Assembly (NCBI GenBank): GCA_003117195.1
Contig: BDSI01000104.1
Coordinates: 252,896 to 316,895 of the forward strand
DNA from: Eudorina sp. 2006-703-Eu-15
Taxonomy: Eukaryota > Chlorophyta > Chlorophyceae > Chlamydomonadales > Volvocaceae
Direction of reading: 5' to 3'
DNA length: 64,000 nucleotides
Translations under genes and position numbers: made by a program
In this document: positions 1-12,301 of the stretch, piece by piece
Position numbering within the stretch: position 1 is the first letter of the stretch
Layout of the letters: each line of letters starts with the position of its first letter
Notes under the pieces: model-generated
The model's database searches: none
The model's input: only the letters and a program-made list of their open reading frames with translations
What the model was told of the DNA's origin: nothing

Positions 1-2
1 AG

Positions 3-92
3 TGTCTGACTGTGACCGCGCAATCGACCCGCTCGCAGGACCTCACGACTAGCGACGTGGATGAGTATGAGAAGGCCCTCGACATCTGGCAG
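3..92 (+). CDS. possible partial exon of a gene entering from the left
   Basis: One frame is open from the window edge and encodes about 30 residues ending in a charged stretch (SDVDEYEKALDIWQ). A CAG|GTGCGG donor-like site follows at 92/93. If there is no splice here, the frame continues to a stop at about position 150. No domain can be recognised in so short a piece. A second possible small exon with a GTGAGT donor lies near 400-440, but its acceptor and frame are not clear. The identity of the gene is unknown. Confidence 0.3.
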
Positions 93-150
93 GTGCGGGA
101 GGGAGGGAGGGCGGCCACCCCATTTGATGGCTTTTTGCGGTTTCGATAGT

Positions 151-1865
151 TTAAAATTGACACTATGGAGAGAGGGATGCGGGGTTGTACATGTGGCGCC
201 GCAGAGTCCAAGCTGGGCGGTGGACACCGGGTGGCGGACGACAAGCTCGGAATTGGGTGGCATCTGGGCACGATGTGCAGTCTGTCGAGCCCGAGCTGCG
301 GGCAATCCGAGCTGGGCCTAACCCCGGTATGACAGTATGTCGCTCCCATCAAGCCGCACAAACCGCGCGTGATACGAGGGAGGGCCACGGCGGAGGCAGC
401 TTCAACATTCACTTCCTGACCCTACTGCAAGGTCACCGAGGTGAGTGCAAGCCAATTGTGCGTGTGGGACAGCCATGCATTCCTTTGCAAAGTTGCCGTC
501 TCAAGATTGCTGCTCAAAATTGCCGCTTCAGGTGAAATTGCGAACCCAGCGAGCGGTTACAGCTAGCATGACACGACGGTTATGTAGTTCGTAGTCTATT
601 ATCGGGATGCGATTATCCTGATCGACTAGGTCACGCCTTTAGGTTCCATTTCTTATTCAACTTGGTACCGACACGCAACGACAGATACAAATTTTGAGGG
701 AGGAAATGTGCTTATATTGTGTGACCCAACTAACATCGCATTCTATACGATTCAATGTCGGTGCTTTGGTTCTTGTGCTAGAGTTTACGTCCACCAAAGA
801 TTGATTCAAAACAATTCCCATTGTACTGGCTGTACTGATTATAAGTACTGATGATAAGTGTACTGCTGCGGAACTCGCTGTGGCGGGCATACCGACCAAG
901 TAACGTCGCTTGATGCTGCCCGCGCCGCCAGCCGCGCTGTCCCCTGCTAGGACAAGAACACTGTCTGCATCATATGCCTGTCGAATCAGCCCACTTGCAT
1001 GGATCGTACTGCCACCCGTTGGTCGAAGGTTGTGACGTCGGTCGTCTACGACATGACTTCGGCTTCAATGGGGCTTGATTAGAACGCGAACTTAAACTTA
1101 GCGTGATATATTGAGAATACGCGTATAAAATTGAACTATCCGACACGACTTTAGTTCATAGTGTTGCCGAATACACGCCACCTGTTAGCAACCACTGTCT
1201 CCGACCCGGCGCCCTTCCCTAAAACAGTGGATAAAAAAATAAAAATAGTACCAATGTCAAAACTGCTGATTATTCATGCTTGTAAACCTGAAGGAGTGTG
1301 GCAGCGAAGGTTAACAAGGGTTAACACCGTATCGAACGGAATCACCTCTTCAGTACCAACTCAAACAACAGATAAACACGGGTTGATTGTTTCGAGTTTA
1401 TCTTGCTAGATTAGTGTATTTCTCAAGGACATTTATTAGTTAGTGACGGATTAACTAGGCGATCCTAAGCCCGAATTGTTGTTGCGGTGTACCAGCGAGC
1501 CACTTCACCCATTTACCAGACTCATCTGGCCGATCAACAGTTTTGGACATCGTCGTCCCGAAATTGACTTCCTTCGCACTGTACAGCGAGGACCCATCGG
1601 CGGACAGCTAGACCAACGTCCAGTTGCGTGCTTGCAGCGCTGAATCCGCGTGATCTGCAGTCATGCAATAACCTCCAAAATAATCACACCCATAAACGTG
1701 AACACAATCCGGTCACCCTGCTCCCTCCGCAGGTGCAATCGTTACACTTTTACACAGAGCGGTCATCATTCAGCGCTGCTTCGACTTCGCGACTGACGGC
1801 CGCGCGCACAGCTCCCCCCGTGGGTGCGCATCATCGCACTTCACGGTTGAAGCTCACCGATCGAC
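151..1865. other. spacer upstream of the 1866 gene
   Basis: This stretch is less GC-rich than the rest of the window and its ORFs are short, with no recognisable protein. It probably holds the promoter of the gene starting at 1866. I see no convincing TATA box, RNA gene or mobile element. Confidence 0.4.
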
Positions 1866-2928
1866 ATGGCCCCACACCACGGCAACGTGCACGGCGCAAT
1901 CCTTGGATACGGATCGCCGCCGCATGCGCACGGGGAGGTAAGCGAGGCCGGGGACCGCGCACGTCGAACGTCGAACGGCGAACGCGCGCTGGTTTTCCGC
2001 GCGCGCATTGCGACTTCGTCGAGTGCATTGCATTCCCGTGGTATAGAGTAGCTGCTGCATGCAAATCGAAGTGCGTGACGCATGAAGCACCGGGGGGAGG
2101 AGTGCGTGTGCGCCGGCGGCGTGAGTGCGCGCCGCGGACTCCACGGCACGCTCCCGTGCGTTTGGTCCACGAGTACACGAGTAGCCATGAAGTATTTGAT
2201 GTTACCGCGTGACGGCCTGTATGTATTCCCGTAATCTATATGTATCCCGTATAAGCACCGTATTCACACTCTACGAAGTCGAAACTGCAACAAGGTGCAT
2301 TGCAGCGCCCGCCATTTGCATGCGCCCGCCATTTGCATGAGCCCGTTAGAGTCCCGACGCAAAGCATTCAGTGTCCTCGTAGTATCGGCCGCTTTTGCAA
2401 ACATGTGTCCGTACGTCCGTACATCGGGGTTTGGGAGCCAGTGTTGATACGCGCGGGATCCACTTAAACACGATTCAACAGCCTACTATTGATTATCATG
2501 ATCGTAGTTAGGAATATAATGCTATGATACTTGACGCGCAGCGAACTACAAATGCCATTTTCATTACGGGGCTCCTACCTCCACGTAGGGTCGAAGATAG
2601 CCCGACCCGAAAGTAACCTCTTACCGTTACCACTACCGTTACCGTCACATGGGATTACTATGTATAATCCTCCCGTTGGTGATCCAGGCCCTGATGACAG
2701 TCCAGGGAAGCTTCCAGGCGGACCGCTGGCGGGTTTCCTTCGACGCTTTGACATTCACGGCGGCCGCGGCGGTTCGGAAGACCCGGACGGATGGTGGCGC
2801 GTCCACCGCCCTACGCAACGCCGTTGTCGCAACCCAATCGCAGGCGCCGCACCTTGTGCTCTTAAGGACGCGGCCCCGCCCCTGGAGCGATGTACTGCCG
2901 CGCAGCAGTAACCAATCCATGCCGGCCA

Positions 2929-2976
<48 letters not shown>

Positions 2977-5900
2977 ATAACAGCAACAGGAGCAACAGGA
3001 GCAGCCGGAGCCCGCCGCCTCCCTTCTCCACCGTCGCCGCCGCCACAGCCGCCGCCACCGCCGCCGCCACCTCCTCCTGCCTCTCAATCCGCTCCACCGA
3101 CGCAATCCTGGACGACGAACCTCGACGCGACGAAGAGGGGGCTGACGTGACGGCTTGTAGCAATCCTGGAACAACGGCCCCCCAGCAGAGCGCGCCTCTC
3201 GCCGCTCCCGCCGGCGTCGCCTGTTCGACCCGCGGAGCTGCCGCCGCCATCGCGTGTTCAGCTGCCGCCGGCGCCGCCAGCAGCGCCGCCCCTCCAGAGT
3301 CGTTCGTCGGCGTTGGTTACAGCACAGACCTAATCCTTGGTTCGTTAGCCCGGGGGAAGCCCACCAGCGGCACCAGCGGCGGCCTGAGCAGCCTATGGGT
3401 CAGCAACCAAAGTGTGCGGCCCGGCGGAGAACTGAGCAGCTGGATGGAGACTGCCGATATGCTGGAGATCATCACCAGCGGCGGCGGCGGCGGCGGTAAT
3501 GGTGGCGGTGGAGACCGTACGGCATATGGCAGGCCATTGGCGACGGTTTCTGTGCCACCCGCAGAAGCCCTCCCGGCGGCCGCTAGAGCGGATGTGCTCG
3601 CGGCGGAGGCGGCTGTGGCGGCAGCAGTACAGCTGCGCGTCTCCGCCAGGTTGGCGGCGGCGCAGCCGCCGCCGGTGGCGGTGACGGCGGCAGCGGCGGC
3701 GGCGGCAACGCCATCGTCGGGCCCTGCACCTGCATCTGTTGGCTGTCCAACTGCGGGTGCGGTGACGTGGCAGGGGCCGCCACCGGGCGATGCGGGGACC
3801 GTGGGCCAGCCGCCGCCGTTGGAGCCACAGGACTCAGCCGGGCCCCCGCGCCTGGCGTCAACGTCGCAGCCAGGGATGTTCAGTCCGTCGTTCGTGTTGG
3901 GGCGCGACACCGACACACGCGGCGTGGCGACAGCCACACCCTCCGCGGCGGCAGCCACACCCTCCGCGGCGGCAGCGGCAGCGGCAGCGGCAGCGGCAGT
4001 CGCCACAACGCCGGCATGGCGGCCGTCCCATCTGTCCGTGCTGATTATGAAAGACCTGGCGGAGCACGCAGCACCGCCCGACGCTTCCAGAGCCCCGGTC
4101 CCCTTTGAGCACTCCTCAGCTGTACTGTCGTACAATTTCACTAGTACGGCAGCCGTACCAGAGCTTTTCACGTCAGGTGAGACGGCTGCGATAGGGTCGC
4201 CTCCACACTACGGCAAAGGCGTACATGTACCGATGGCGCAAGCCGCTGAAGCAACGGTAGCAGAAGCAGGAGCAGCAGTGGCAGCAGGAGCAGCAGTACC
4301 GCTATCGACGGCTGTAGGAGCAGCGCGGATGCAGCCCCTTGGAGGCACCATGTCGGCTGTCGAGCGGTACGGCGCACTCCTGATGTCGAGCGCCGGCTGG
4401 CGTTGTACGGAGTTGTACGACATCCACGACGCGTTGCTTCTGTCGCGGTTGCCGGAGCGGCGGGAGAGGAGCGAGGTCCTGCCGGGCCCTCCGCCGCCGC
4501 CGCCTCCGCCGCCGTTGCCGCCTCAACGGCAACTACAGATACAGCCGCTGCAGCAGGCGCAACAGCTGCAGCCAATGCCGCGACGACGACGCGGCAAGCC
4601 CGGGCTGTCCGTCTCATTTGGCCCGTCATCAGCGTCGATTGTAGAGTTTGCAGCTGGCGTGACCGCGGCGGATGCGCACGCAGGCGCCGTGATGGCGGCA
4701 GCCGGTGGAGCCGGTTTCGGAGCGGTGGACACGGCGCAGGACGAGCAGACGGCTAGAACCGCGCTGTCTGCAACCGTCCCGATGACGGGCGGGATGCCCG
4801 CCGCGGAGCCCCCAGTGACAGGTAGGGGTTTCGCGGGCCGAGTATGCGATCTGAGGCCGTCGAATAGTGCAGCCCAGTCCCCCCAGGCCGTTGCGAAGCA
4901 AGCAGGAGCCGTTACAGTGTCGTGTCAGTGTGCAGGTAATTCAGGTGATTTAGGTGATTCAGGTAATTCAGGTAGTGCAGGTGGTGCAGGTAGGGTCGGG
5001 GTGGTGGGATACGGGGGAGTCCCTCCGGGCGTCACCACGCAGCCAGGCCAGGCCAGGCGATGCCCGGACGGTCCGAAGGTCCTTAGACCAGGAACTTGCG
5101 GCGGGACGTATCGGGTAGCTACGGTTGCCTCTCATTGCCTCATTGCCTTTCATTTAAGCTCTCAACGCCGCCGTACATCACTGTACATACCGTACATGGT
5201 CCTTGATGATGAACCAAAATGGTTGACCGAATGCCCGGCTCCCTCCTGCTCTCCTGGACTCCGGCAAACACAATCATGCGGCCGACCACACGCCCGTCCA
5301 CCGCCCGGTGCCGATCCGGCGCCTCTCACCGCCCCAGCACCCCTTCGAGACTCTTGGGAGTTACGGCAGGAGCTTGGCGGCGTCGCGCCGCGGCCGAGCC
5401 GGCGGCCGCGGCGGCCCTCCCTCCTTGGCCTGGCAGCTGGCTTGCCCGATAACAGCGTCCCGAGCACATCAGACCGGACCTTACCGCTCTCCGGTGCGTC
5501 TGATTGGGCTGCTGACGTGGCCCACGGCAGTGATGGGGTTCCGGAGCCAGCGGCGCCCGGCCGAAACGCCCTTCCCGTCGTACCGCCGCCGCCGCCGCCA
5601 CTGCCGGCACAGCAGCCTACGCAACCTAAGGACACAGGCGGCAACATCGCAAACGAGCGGCGGCAGGGCACCGGCAGGCGCCGGCGACACAGCCTAACGG
5701 ATCTGCTGATGCCGTGGCGGAGATTCCCCCCAGCGTCGTTGCCGACAGCAGCAGCGGCGGCGGCGGCGCAGCCGCCAGCGCCTGCATCCCCATTCATGAC
5801 GCAATCACCGGTGGCTGCCATGCAGGAGCAGCAGCAGCAGCATCCGCACCCGCAGTATCAGCAGCCACTGTCGGCGCTGGAACGGGAGGCTCGTACGGCA

Positions 5901-6782
5901 ATGGCGATTCGGAGTCGGGCGGCCTCCGTCACGGGCCTTATGCTGCTGGACGCGGCGGCGGCGGCGGCCGATGACGTCAGCGGCTACCGTACCTCGCACC
6001 TGCTGCCGGCGAGTCCCTCCTCGCCCGCGGTCAGCCTGCTGGCAAACGGCGCAGGAAATGACAGGCCGCGGCGGATGACGCCCCTCGCCTTCGCACAGCT
6101 CGCCCTGGAACGCCAGCCACCGCTGATGACAGTGGCGTCTGTGGGCCGCGGCGGCGCTGGCGGCGAGGCCAGCGGCGGCGGCGGCGTGTGGGAGGCCCGA
6201 CTGGACGCTTTGATGCGTGAGCAGCTGGCTGGCCGGCCGGCGGTGCGAACCTCGCACGGCATCGGCGGCGGCGCAGACGGGGGCGGGCGCAGGCGGGAGA
6301 CATGGAACGGTCCGCCGTCGGAAGGCCCCGCGGGGTTGTGCCGCAGCAATAGCAGCAGTCGGGTCAGCCGGAGCGGGAGGGCGGTGGCGGCGTCGCTGAG
6401 ACGATTGCTGCAGCCGGCGTGGGGGGGACCTGCTGGTAGGTCGGGGCTGGGGGCTGCAGGGGCTTATGACGGGGTTCGTTGATGGTAGCCAGCACCTTAC
6501 TACTGCAGTAGGGCCGGAACGGTGTACGAAATGCGATACCGTAGACGGAACCGCCGGGCATGGCATCCCTCTCCGTTCCGGTGCCGTGAACACACATACA
6601 CACGCACTCTTTTAGGACGCACTCCCACGCTCCGTTCCACACACATACACACACGCACACTGTTACGCTAGACTACATTTCTCGCGGCTCAGTTTTCTTT
6701 TACGGTATAAAAACACACGCGGGCGGGTCGGGCAGGTTTCCCCTAAACCTCAAACCCTAACACACACACACACACACACACA

Positions 6783-6843
<61 letters not shown>

Positions 6844-9800
6844 AACGCACTCCCACGCACCCCCTGATCCCGACATCCAGTTCGCCACAACGACGCGGCG
6901 GAGACAGCATCCGCCGGTGCGGCCGGCGGCTGCGACGGCCCGCCCACCGCGCCCCGTCAGGAACCCTCCCTGGGCCAACCGCCCAGCGCGCCCTTCCTGC
7001 TGCGGGCGGGCAGCAGCCACGTCAGCAACACTGCGGGATCCGGACTCGGGGCCCTGGGATCCGGCGCGGGTAGAACGCCGTACACGCTGTACGGCGTCCT
7101 TGGAGGCGACGGCTTGGTCAGCGGCGACGCTGACGGCGCCGCAGCGGCCTTGGATGACGGCCTGTACGGCAGCAGCGGCCGCCCGGCCCACTCGGCCGCC
7201 GCCGCCGCCGCAGCCGCAGCCGCGGCTCCCGATGCGCACGCCGTACAGCTGTACGGCCTTCCACCTGAGCGCGCAACCGATCCTTCGCCGTCGCCACGGC
7301 CACCGCCGTCGCCGCTGCTGCCATCTCCGCTACCGCCTCCTCCTCCTCCTCCTACTCGACCTCCGTTTCCAACTAAGGCGGCGTCGATAACGTTTGCTAC
7401 CGACGGCCCCGGCAGGGCCACCGCCGCCGCCACGGCGGGCACGGATCTCTTGACCAGCAGCTATCCCAGCAGTTGCTGCGGGACGGGGTTCGTGGAGGGC
7501 GCTGCCGGCGGCACCCATGACAGCCTCAGCGACATGCGGACCAGCAACTTCACCGACCGGTTCTCGTCCAGCCAGCGAACCAGCCACTTCAATGACCGGC
7601 GCTCAGCCAGCCAGCGAACCCGCCACAGCTCGTCGATGGTCCTCATTGACACTCCAGGGGGGCACCGCTACTCGGCTGGCGACGGCGACACCCGGCCCCC
7701 TGGAGCTGCTGTTGCTGGCGCGAGCTCTCCCTCCATCTCAACCTCCACCACCGGGCAGCGGCCCGCGGCCGAGGACGCCGCCCTCGCCGCTGCTCCGCTG
7801 ACGTCCACCGGCTCTGAGTCTTGCAAGGACGAACGGGACATGTGTGTTGTGACGAACGGTGAGCCGCCACGTGGCGGGGAGGTGGAGGTGGAGCAGGAGG
7901 AGGTGGAGGAGGGAGTCTGCAGTCGGAACCGTCGCACCCGTTCCGATGGTGGTGTGTTGGTGACGAGGGAGGCAGCTCACGCAGCGGCGCTAGGGGAGGA
8001 GGTTATGGAGTCGGCCTCCGGCGCGGCCGGAGGCGAACTGGGTGCAGCAGGCTTGGGCGGGCAGCGGGCGGCGCCGACGGAGCCGGAGCTTGCGGGGACT
8101 GAGACCGTCTGCCATTCGGAGGGAGCCCGAGGCGCGGCAATCGGGATAAGTAGGCAGCCGCAGCCGCAGCCGCAGCCGCAGCCGCAGCCGCAGCCGCAGC
8201 CGCAGCCGCAGCCGCAGCCGCAGCCGCAGCCGCAGCCGCAGCCGCAGCCGCAGCATCCCCCGACGAGCCAGTTACACAGCCTTGCCTCAGGGCCGTCGGT
8301 CCTCAAGGACACCGCCACCAAAGAGCGCGAGGGCGACGCCGGTGGCCTCTGGTCGTCGTCCGCACTGCTGAAGCCATCCTTTTGGATCCAACGAAGTCAT
8401 TTGGATCCACGTGTCGTACGGGAAGTGGATTCCGCCGACGAGCTGCCTCGTCTGTCCGAGCGGTTATGCCTGGCTGTGCCGGCGGCCCGCAACAGCAACG
8501 CACGTGATGGCGCGGCCCATGGGGGCGCAGCAGCAGTCGCCGCACCCGTGGCAATCAGCGGCGGCAGCAGCAGCCGCCGCCGGGGATTTGCCGTCGCGCT
8601 GGCCGCCGCTGGGGCGAATGAGGGGCTGAGGATGGTGGCTGCGGCGCCGCCACCAGCAATACCAGCACCCTCACCAACAGCAGTAGCACCATCAATAACA
8701 GCAAGAGCAGCAGCAGATGCAGCAGCAGCTTGCACTGGGGGACCGAGCCAGCAACCGGACATGGAAGAGGAGACCTGCGCGGCGCCGAGAGCTCGCCCAG
8801 GGCCCCCTGGTGCACTAGAGGCCGACGGTCCGTCGAGCGCGACATCACCACAGCGTGAGACCCGCGCCCCCGGCCCTGCAGCCCGCCCCTCCAGCGTCCC
8901 CACGATCAAACTAATGGGCCGCTGGGTGCGGTCTGTTGCGAGGCGCTTCAGGCTCAGAGCAGCTCGCGTGGCAACGACAGCCACAGCCGTCGGCAGCTGC
9001 TCCCGCGGCCGGGGTGACGTCGAACCGCTCGCCCCCACAAGCTGCTGCCCCGGAGGTGCCGCGACCCCCACCACCACCGCCACCACCAGTACCGCCACCA
9101 CCAGTACCGCCACCACCAGCAGTAATGGCTCCGGCGCTACTGCCCGTGGCCTTGCTACAGCCAGGCTCTCTCCTGATGGGAGCCCCGCCGCCCCTGGCTG
9201 CAACTACGGCTGCAGCAAGTCGCCTGCTGCTGCCTGTTGCCTGGGCTTCCTGGCCGCCCGACCCGGCGAGGAGCAACCGGTCACGGAGGCGCCGTCAACC
9301 CCGTCGCGGAGCCGACTCGAGGGGCCGCGGCCGTCGGACATCCGAGCGGCGGGCGCTAGCAGGTCTGCTGGCGGCGGCGGCAGTGCCACGGCGGCGTGCG
9401 ATGGCGTCGCGGGCGGGCCGGTCCTCAGCCGCCGCGTGCGAGGCGCCGCCGCCGACACCGACTGCCTCCCGCCGGCGGTGGAGGGCGGCGTCAGCAGCAG
9501 TGTGGGTCGCCCCGCCACGGAGGTCATCAGCGGGGGTTCCAGCAGCGCGGCGACGGCGGCTGCCGTCATCGGAGACCCCGAGGGGCGAGCCGCGGACGGG
9601 CGGGGCAGCGGCGGCGACCGCGGCGGCGGCGGTGATGAGCCGGTCCAGGGGGGCGATGCTCGTGGAGGCAGCGGAGGCATGAACCGGCGCAACCGGCCGC
9701 AGCGGTTTCGATCGCTGCCCAGTCTCCTCAAACCCAGGACGCACGCGGCGGTGACCTCGCAGCCCCAGCCACAACAGCCGGGGTCCGCTGTAACGTTCAT

Positions 9801-10100
9801 TCAACAGCAGCAGCCCCAGCCACAACAGCAGCAGCCCCAGCCACAACAGCAGCCACAGCAGCCGCTGCAGCAGCAGCAGCCGCAGGTTCCCGTGCAGCCC
9901 CTTTCGCAGCCCCAGCAGTGGCCGCGGCAGAGGTTCACTTCGGAGCCGAATCTTGGGTTTGGGTTCGGGTACGGGTGGGAGTTCGAAAGGGCGGCAGCAG
10001 TCGGCGGGGCGGAGAGGGACGTCCACTCGGCGGCGGGCAGCCGCATGCGGCTCTCCGGAGCCAGCGGAGGGGCGGAGACGACGGCGACTGACCCTGCTGG

Positions 10101-10140
<40 letters not shown>

Positions 10141-10266
10141 GGGTGGCGCGCCGGGAGCCGTAGTCGCGCATCGCGGGTATCCGGCGGTGCGCCGTCGGAG
10201 CGAGCAGCCCGGCTGGCAAGGCTGGCGCTTCTGGCGCCGCTGGCAGCTGCCGTACTGAATGAATGA
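1866..10266 (+). CDS. very large low-complexity protein, unknown function (three exons)
   Basis: I do not recognise this gene. Exons are 1866-1937 (ATG, ending HGE|GTAAGC), 2688-6435 (after a CCAG acceptor, ending |GTAGGT) and 6881-10266. The phases agree (0, then 1), giving about 2401 residues. An alternative start is the ATG at 2649. The protein is dominated by Ala, Gly, Pro, Ser and Gln runs: poly-Ser near 2935, poly-Ala near 3980 and 10100, and a Gln-Pro run at 8154-8254. Between the runs lie short ordered islands that repeat a basic-Ser-Leu theme: RRRRHSLTDLL, RFRSLPSLLKP and RFTSEPNL. There is also a threefold RTSxFxDR/SxSQ motif at about 7536-7640. LDDEP occurs twice, near 3109 and 5203. 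The two long open frames joined by a phase-matched intron are the main argument that it is coding. No catalytic domain or convincing membrane segment is visible. Confidence 0.65.
2305..2338 (+). repeat. 17-bp tandem duplication carrying an octamer-like motif
   Basis: Two perfect copies of GCGCCCGCCATTTGCAT lie back to back in the first intron of the 1866-10266 gene. Each contains ATTTGCAT. Function is unknown; it could be a chance duplication. Confidence 0.6.
6719..6746 (-). repeat. divergent copy of the short TTTAG...CCCGACCC element
   Basis: On the minus strand this reads TTTAGGGGAAACC followed by TGCCCGACCCGCCC. It resembles the better copies at 12262 and 20817 and lies inside ACACAC dinucleotides in the second intron of the 1866-10266 gene. 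The adjoining bases (minus strand TTAGGGTTTGAGG) are also telomere-like, so membership of the family is uncertain. Confidence 0.4.
6761..6841 (+). repeat. (CA)n-(CT)n compound microsatellite
   Basis: About 25 bp of CA repeat run directly into about 57 bp of CT repeat, inside the 445 bp intron (6436-6880) of the low-complexity gene. It lies shortly upstream of the acceptor at 6880 and could serve as its pyrimidine tract. Confidence 0.9.
8154..8254 (+). repeat. (CAGCCG)n coding microsatellite
   Basis: About sixteen copies of a hexamer encode an alternating Gln-Pro run in the third exon of the low-complexity gene. The repeat length is a multiple of three, so expansion or contraction would keep frame. 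Confidence 0.85.
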
Positions 10267-10926
10267 GTGAATGAATGAACAAATGAATGCATGAATGATG
10301 GATGACTGAGGTTCACATCGGACCCCGCCCACCCGCACAGGGCCGACAACGACCCCACGACCCAGCCCGCCCGCAATGCTATGTGATGAAACAAGCTGCG
10401 GCTACGTTTACAAGCTGCGGCTACGTTCAATAATGCACGGGACGTGCACGCATTCGTGGTCAGCCTGCCTGCTGGGAGCGAGCGAGCGCGGGTGGAACGG
10501 AGCTGCGAGCAGGGCGGAGCCGCAGGCAGCGAGCAAGAGCGGTCGGTGCCGATTGGTGTACATTGTCATGGAAAGAACAGCTGTAGTACAATAGTAGTAC
10601 ATGGGGGGTTAGGCAATGCGTGCCTGCTGGTAGTGCTGTCGACGACGCCGCATCCCATATGACGACCGCCGCCAGCCCCGCCCTAAGGCAAGACACGTAC
10701 GCCACGCTTGCAGCCCGGCCAAGCACATTATTGCAGCTGGCAGGGTGAGCGCGTGGAGTAGTGGGGGGTTTAAACTGAAAAAAAATAACAGACACGTGGG
10801 GAGCCGTAACGTTTGTGCGTGTGCATCTTATTTGGTCCATCCTTTCTTTTCTCCTGTTGGCTGACGTCGAGTCTTAATCAAGCGGCTGTGCATGTCTAGG
10901 TAGGGCAGGCAGGAGGGCCCCCGCGC

Positions 10927-10962
<36 letters not shown>

Positions 10963-11127
10963 TGCTCTGTTGCACCTGCCAGCCATCACGCATATGGGGC
11001 CCTCGCTGAAACAGAGGCAGCAGATCACCACAGCTCCCACCGGTAATGAGGTGGATTTTGCAACAACACGTGAGCTGGGAGCTGCGGGCAGTCGAGCGAG
11101 CGTACATGCCATCAAGAGCACGACGGC

Positions 11128-11130
<3 letters not shown>

Positions 11131-11225
<95 letters not shown>

Positions 11226-11226
11226 C
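11131..11226 (+). repeat. (AGGC)n microsatellite
   Basis: About 24 uninterrupted copies of a tetranucleotide. It lies in the spacer between the low-complexity gene and the next gene. Confidence 0.95.
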
Positions 11227-12261
11227 GAGATGACTTAATGGATCGTTATTGTCAAAGATCGTTATGGATTATGAAGCATCTGCCCGGCGGACGAGGCGGC
11301 GGGTTGATTTGGGTACCGGTACCTCGCTGTGGTATAATAAATAATTAAACCGCTTTCTGTACGATTGTTCGAAGGAACGGGCGTCCCGAGTACGGCCATC
11401 CATCTACCGGTATCGGCAGGTAGGACCCGTGAGGCAGGGCGCGTGGGACGACGCACGTGTCGCGCGGTCGAGGCCCGTGGCCGGTTCGTATATATGCGTG
11501 TCTTGTGATGAACGAAGCGCACAGAAGCGACCTGCCCCATGCCACGCACAATGCTACAGATTTATTGATCTACGTTGTGTATATGCTGATGATAAACTTG
11601 TTGTCCCGGTAGCGTCGTTGGTGTCGTTCGGGTTCCTTACGGCTCCGGCATGCATCCGGCTGATGGCGCACGCTCCGGTCAGCGGGGCACGCATACCCGT
11701 GCATACATACACACAGGAAGGATGGAAGAAGGGACACGACAGGGGCCCCGTGAGCACGTATGCACAGCGAGGTAGATCGATACGGTAACCTATCTATAGG
11801 CTGCGATGCCGCGGGCCGAGCGGGACCCGACTCCGTCCCGTGTGCGGGTATGTGACCCAACAGGGTGCGGGTGCGTGAGGTGCTGCGTGGTCGCGACAAA
11901 AGAATGGAAACGGGCGGCATGAGCTGCCGGAGGGCCGGATCGCCAATGATGCTATGACGACATGTATGCGTGGGTGGTAAGACTGGTGTCGTTGGGTTTG
12001 TGGCGGTGGCCGGCTAGGACAGCAGGCCCTGACGAGACAGAAAGACAGGTCCTACCTTGATTCCGATGATGCATGAGCACCTCCAGGGGAAGGCGCACAG
12101 GGCAGAGGAGACAGCCAGCCCGTTTCCGGGCTGATCATCACACGGTCGAGTTCAGGTCTACAACTGGCTGGCTGAACAGTACTACTGGCTGTTCCTGCGT
12201 TTCTTGATGCGCACGGGTGCACGGGCGCGGCGGAGCCGTATCGCGAAATAACGGTATGTGT

Positions 12262-12301
12262 GTGTTTAGACAAGAGACCCGCCCGACCCAAACCAAGCAC
12301 C
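12262..12301 (+). mobile_element. short (~40 bp) insertion with 12-bp direct flanking repeats
   Basis: The segment contains TTTAGACAAGAGACCC, then GCCCGACCC and AAACCAAGCACC. It is flanked by perfect 12-bp direct repeats AACGGTATGTGT at 12250-12261 and 12302-12313, as expected of a target-site duplication. A second copy at 21928-21965 matches at about 33 of 39 positions and has its own, different flanking repeat. There is no coding capacity. Confidence 0.6.

Noticed and set aside
2645..6593. Several long minus-strand frames opposite the first large gene
   Set aside because: GC-rich codon patterns leave antisense frames open; the plus frame has matching splice phases across two introns, the minus frames do not.
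6738..6760. Telomere-like CCCTAAA/CCCTAA stretch
   Set aside because: Only two degenerate units are present, next to a CA microsatellite; too short to call an interstitial telomere.
7114..10266. A separate gene starting at 7114
   Set aside because: The first codon there is TTG, the frame is open further left to a phase-matched acceptor at 6881, and it joins the exon ending at 6435.
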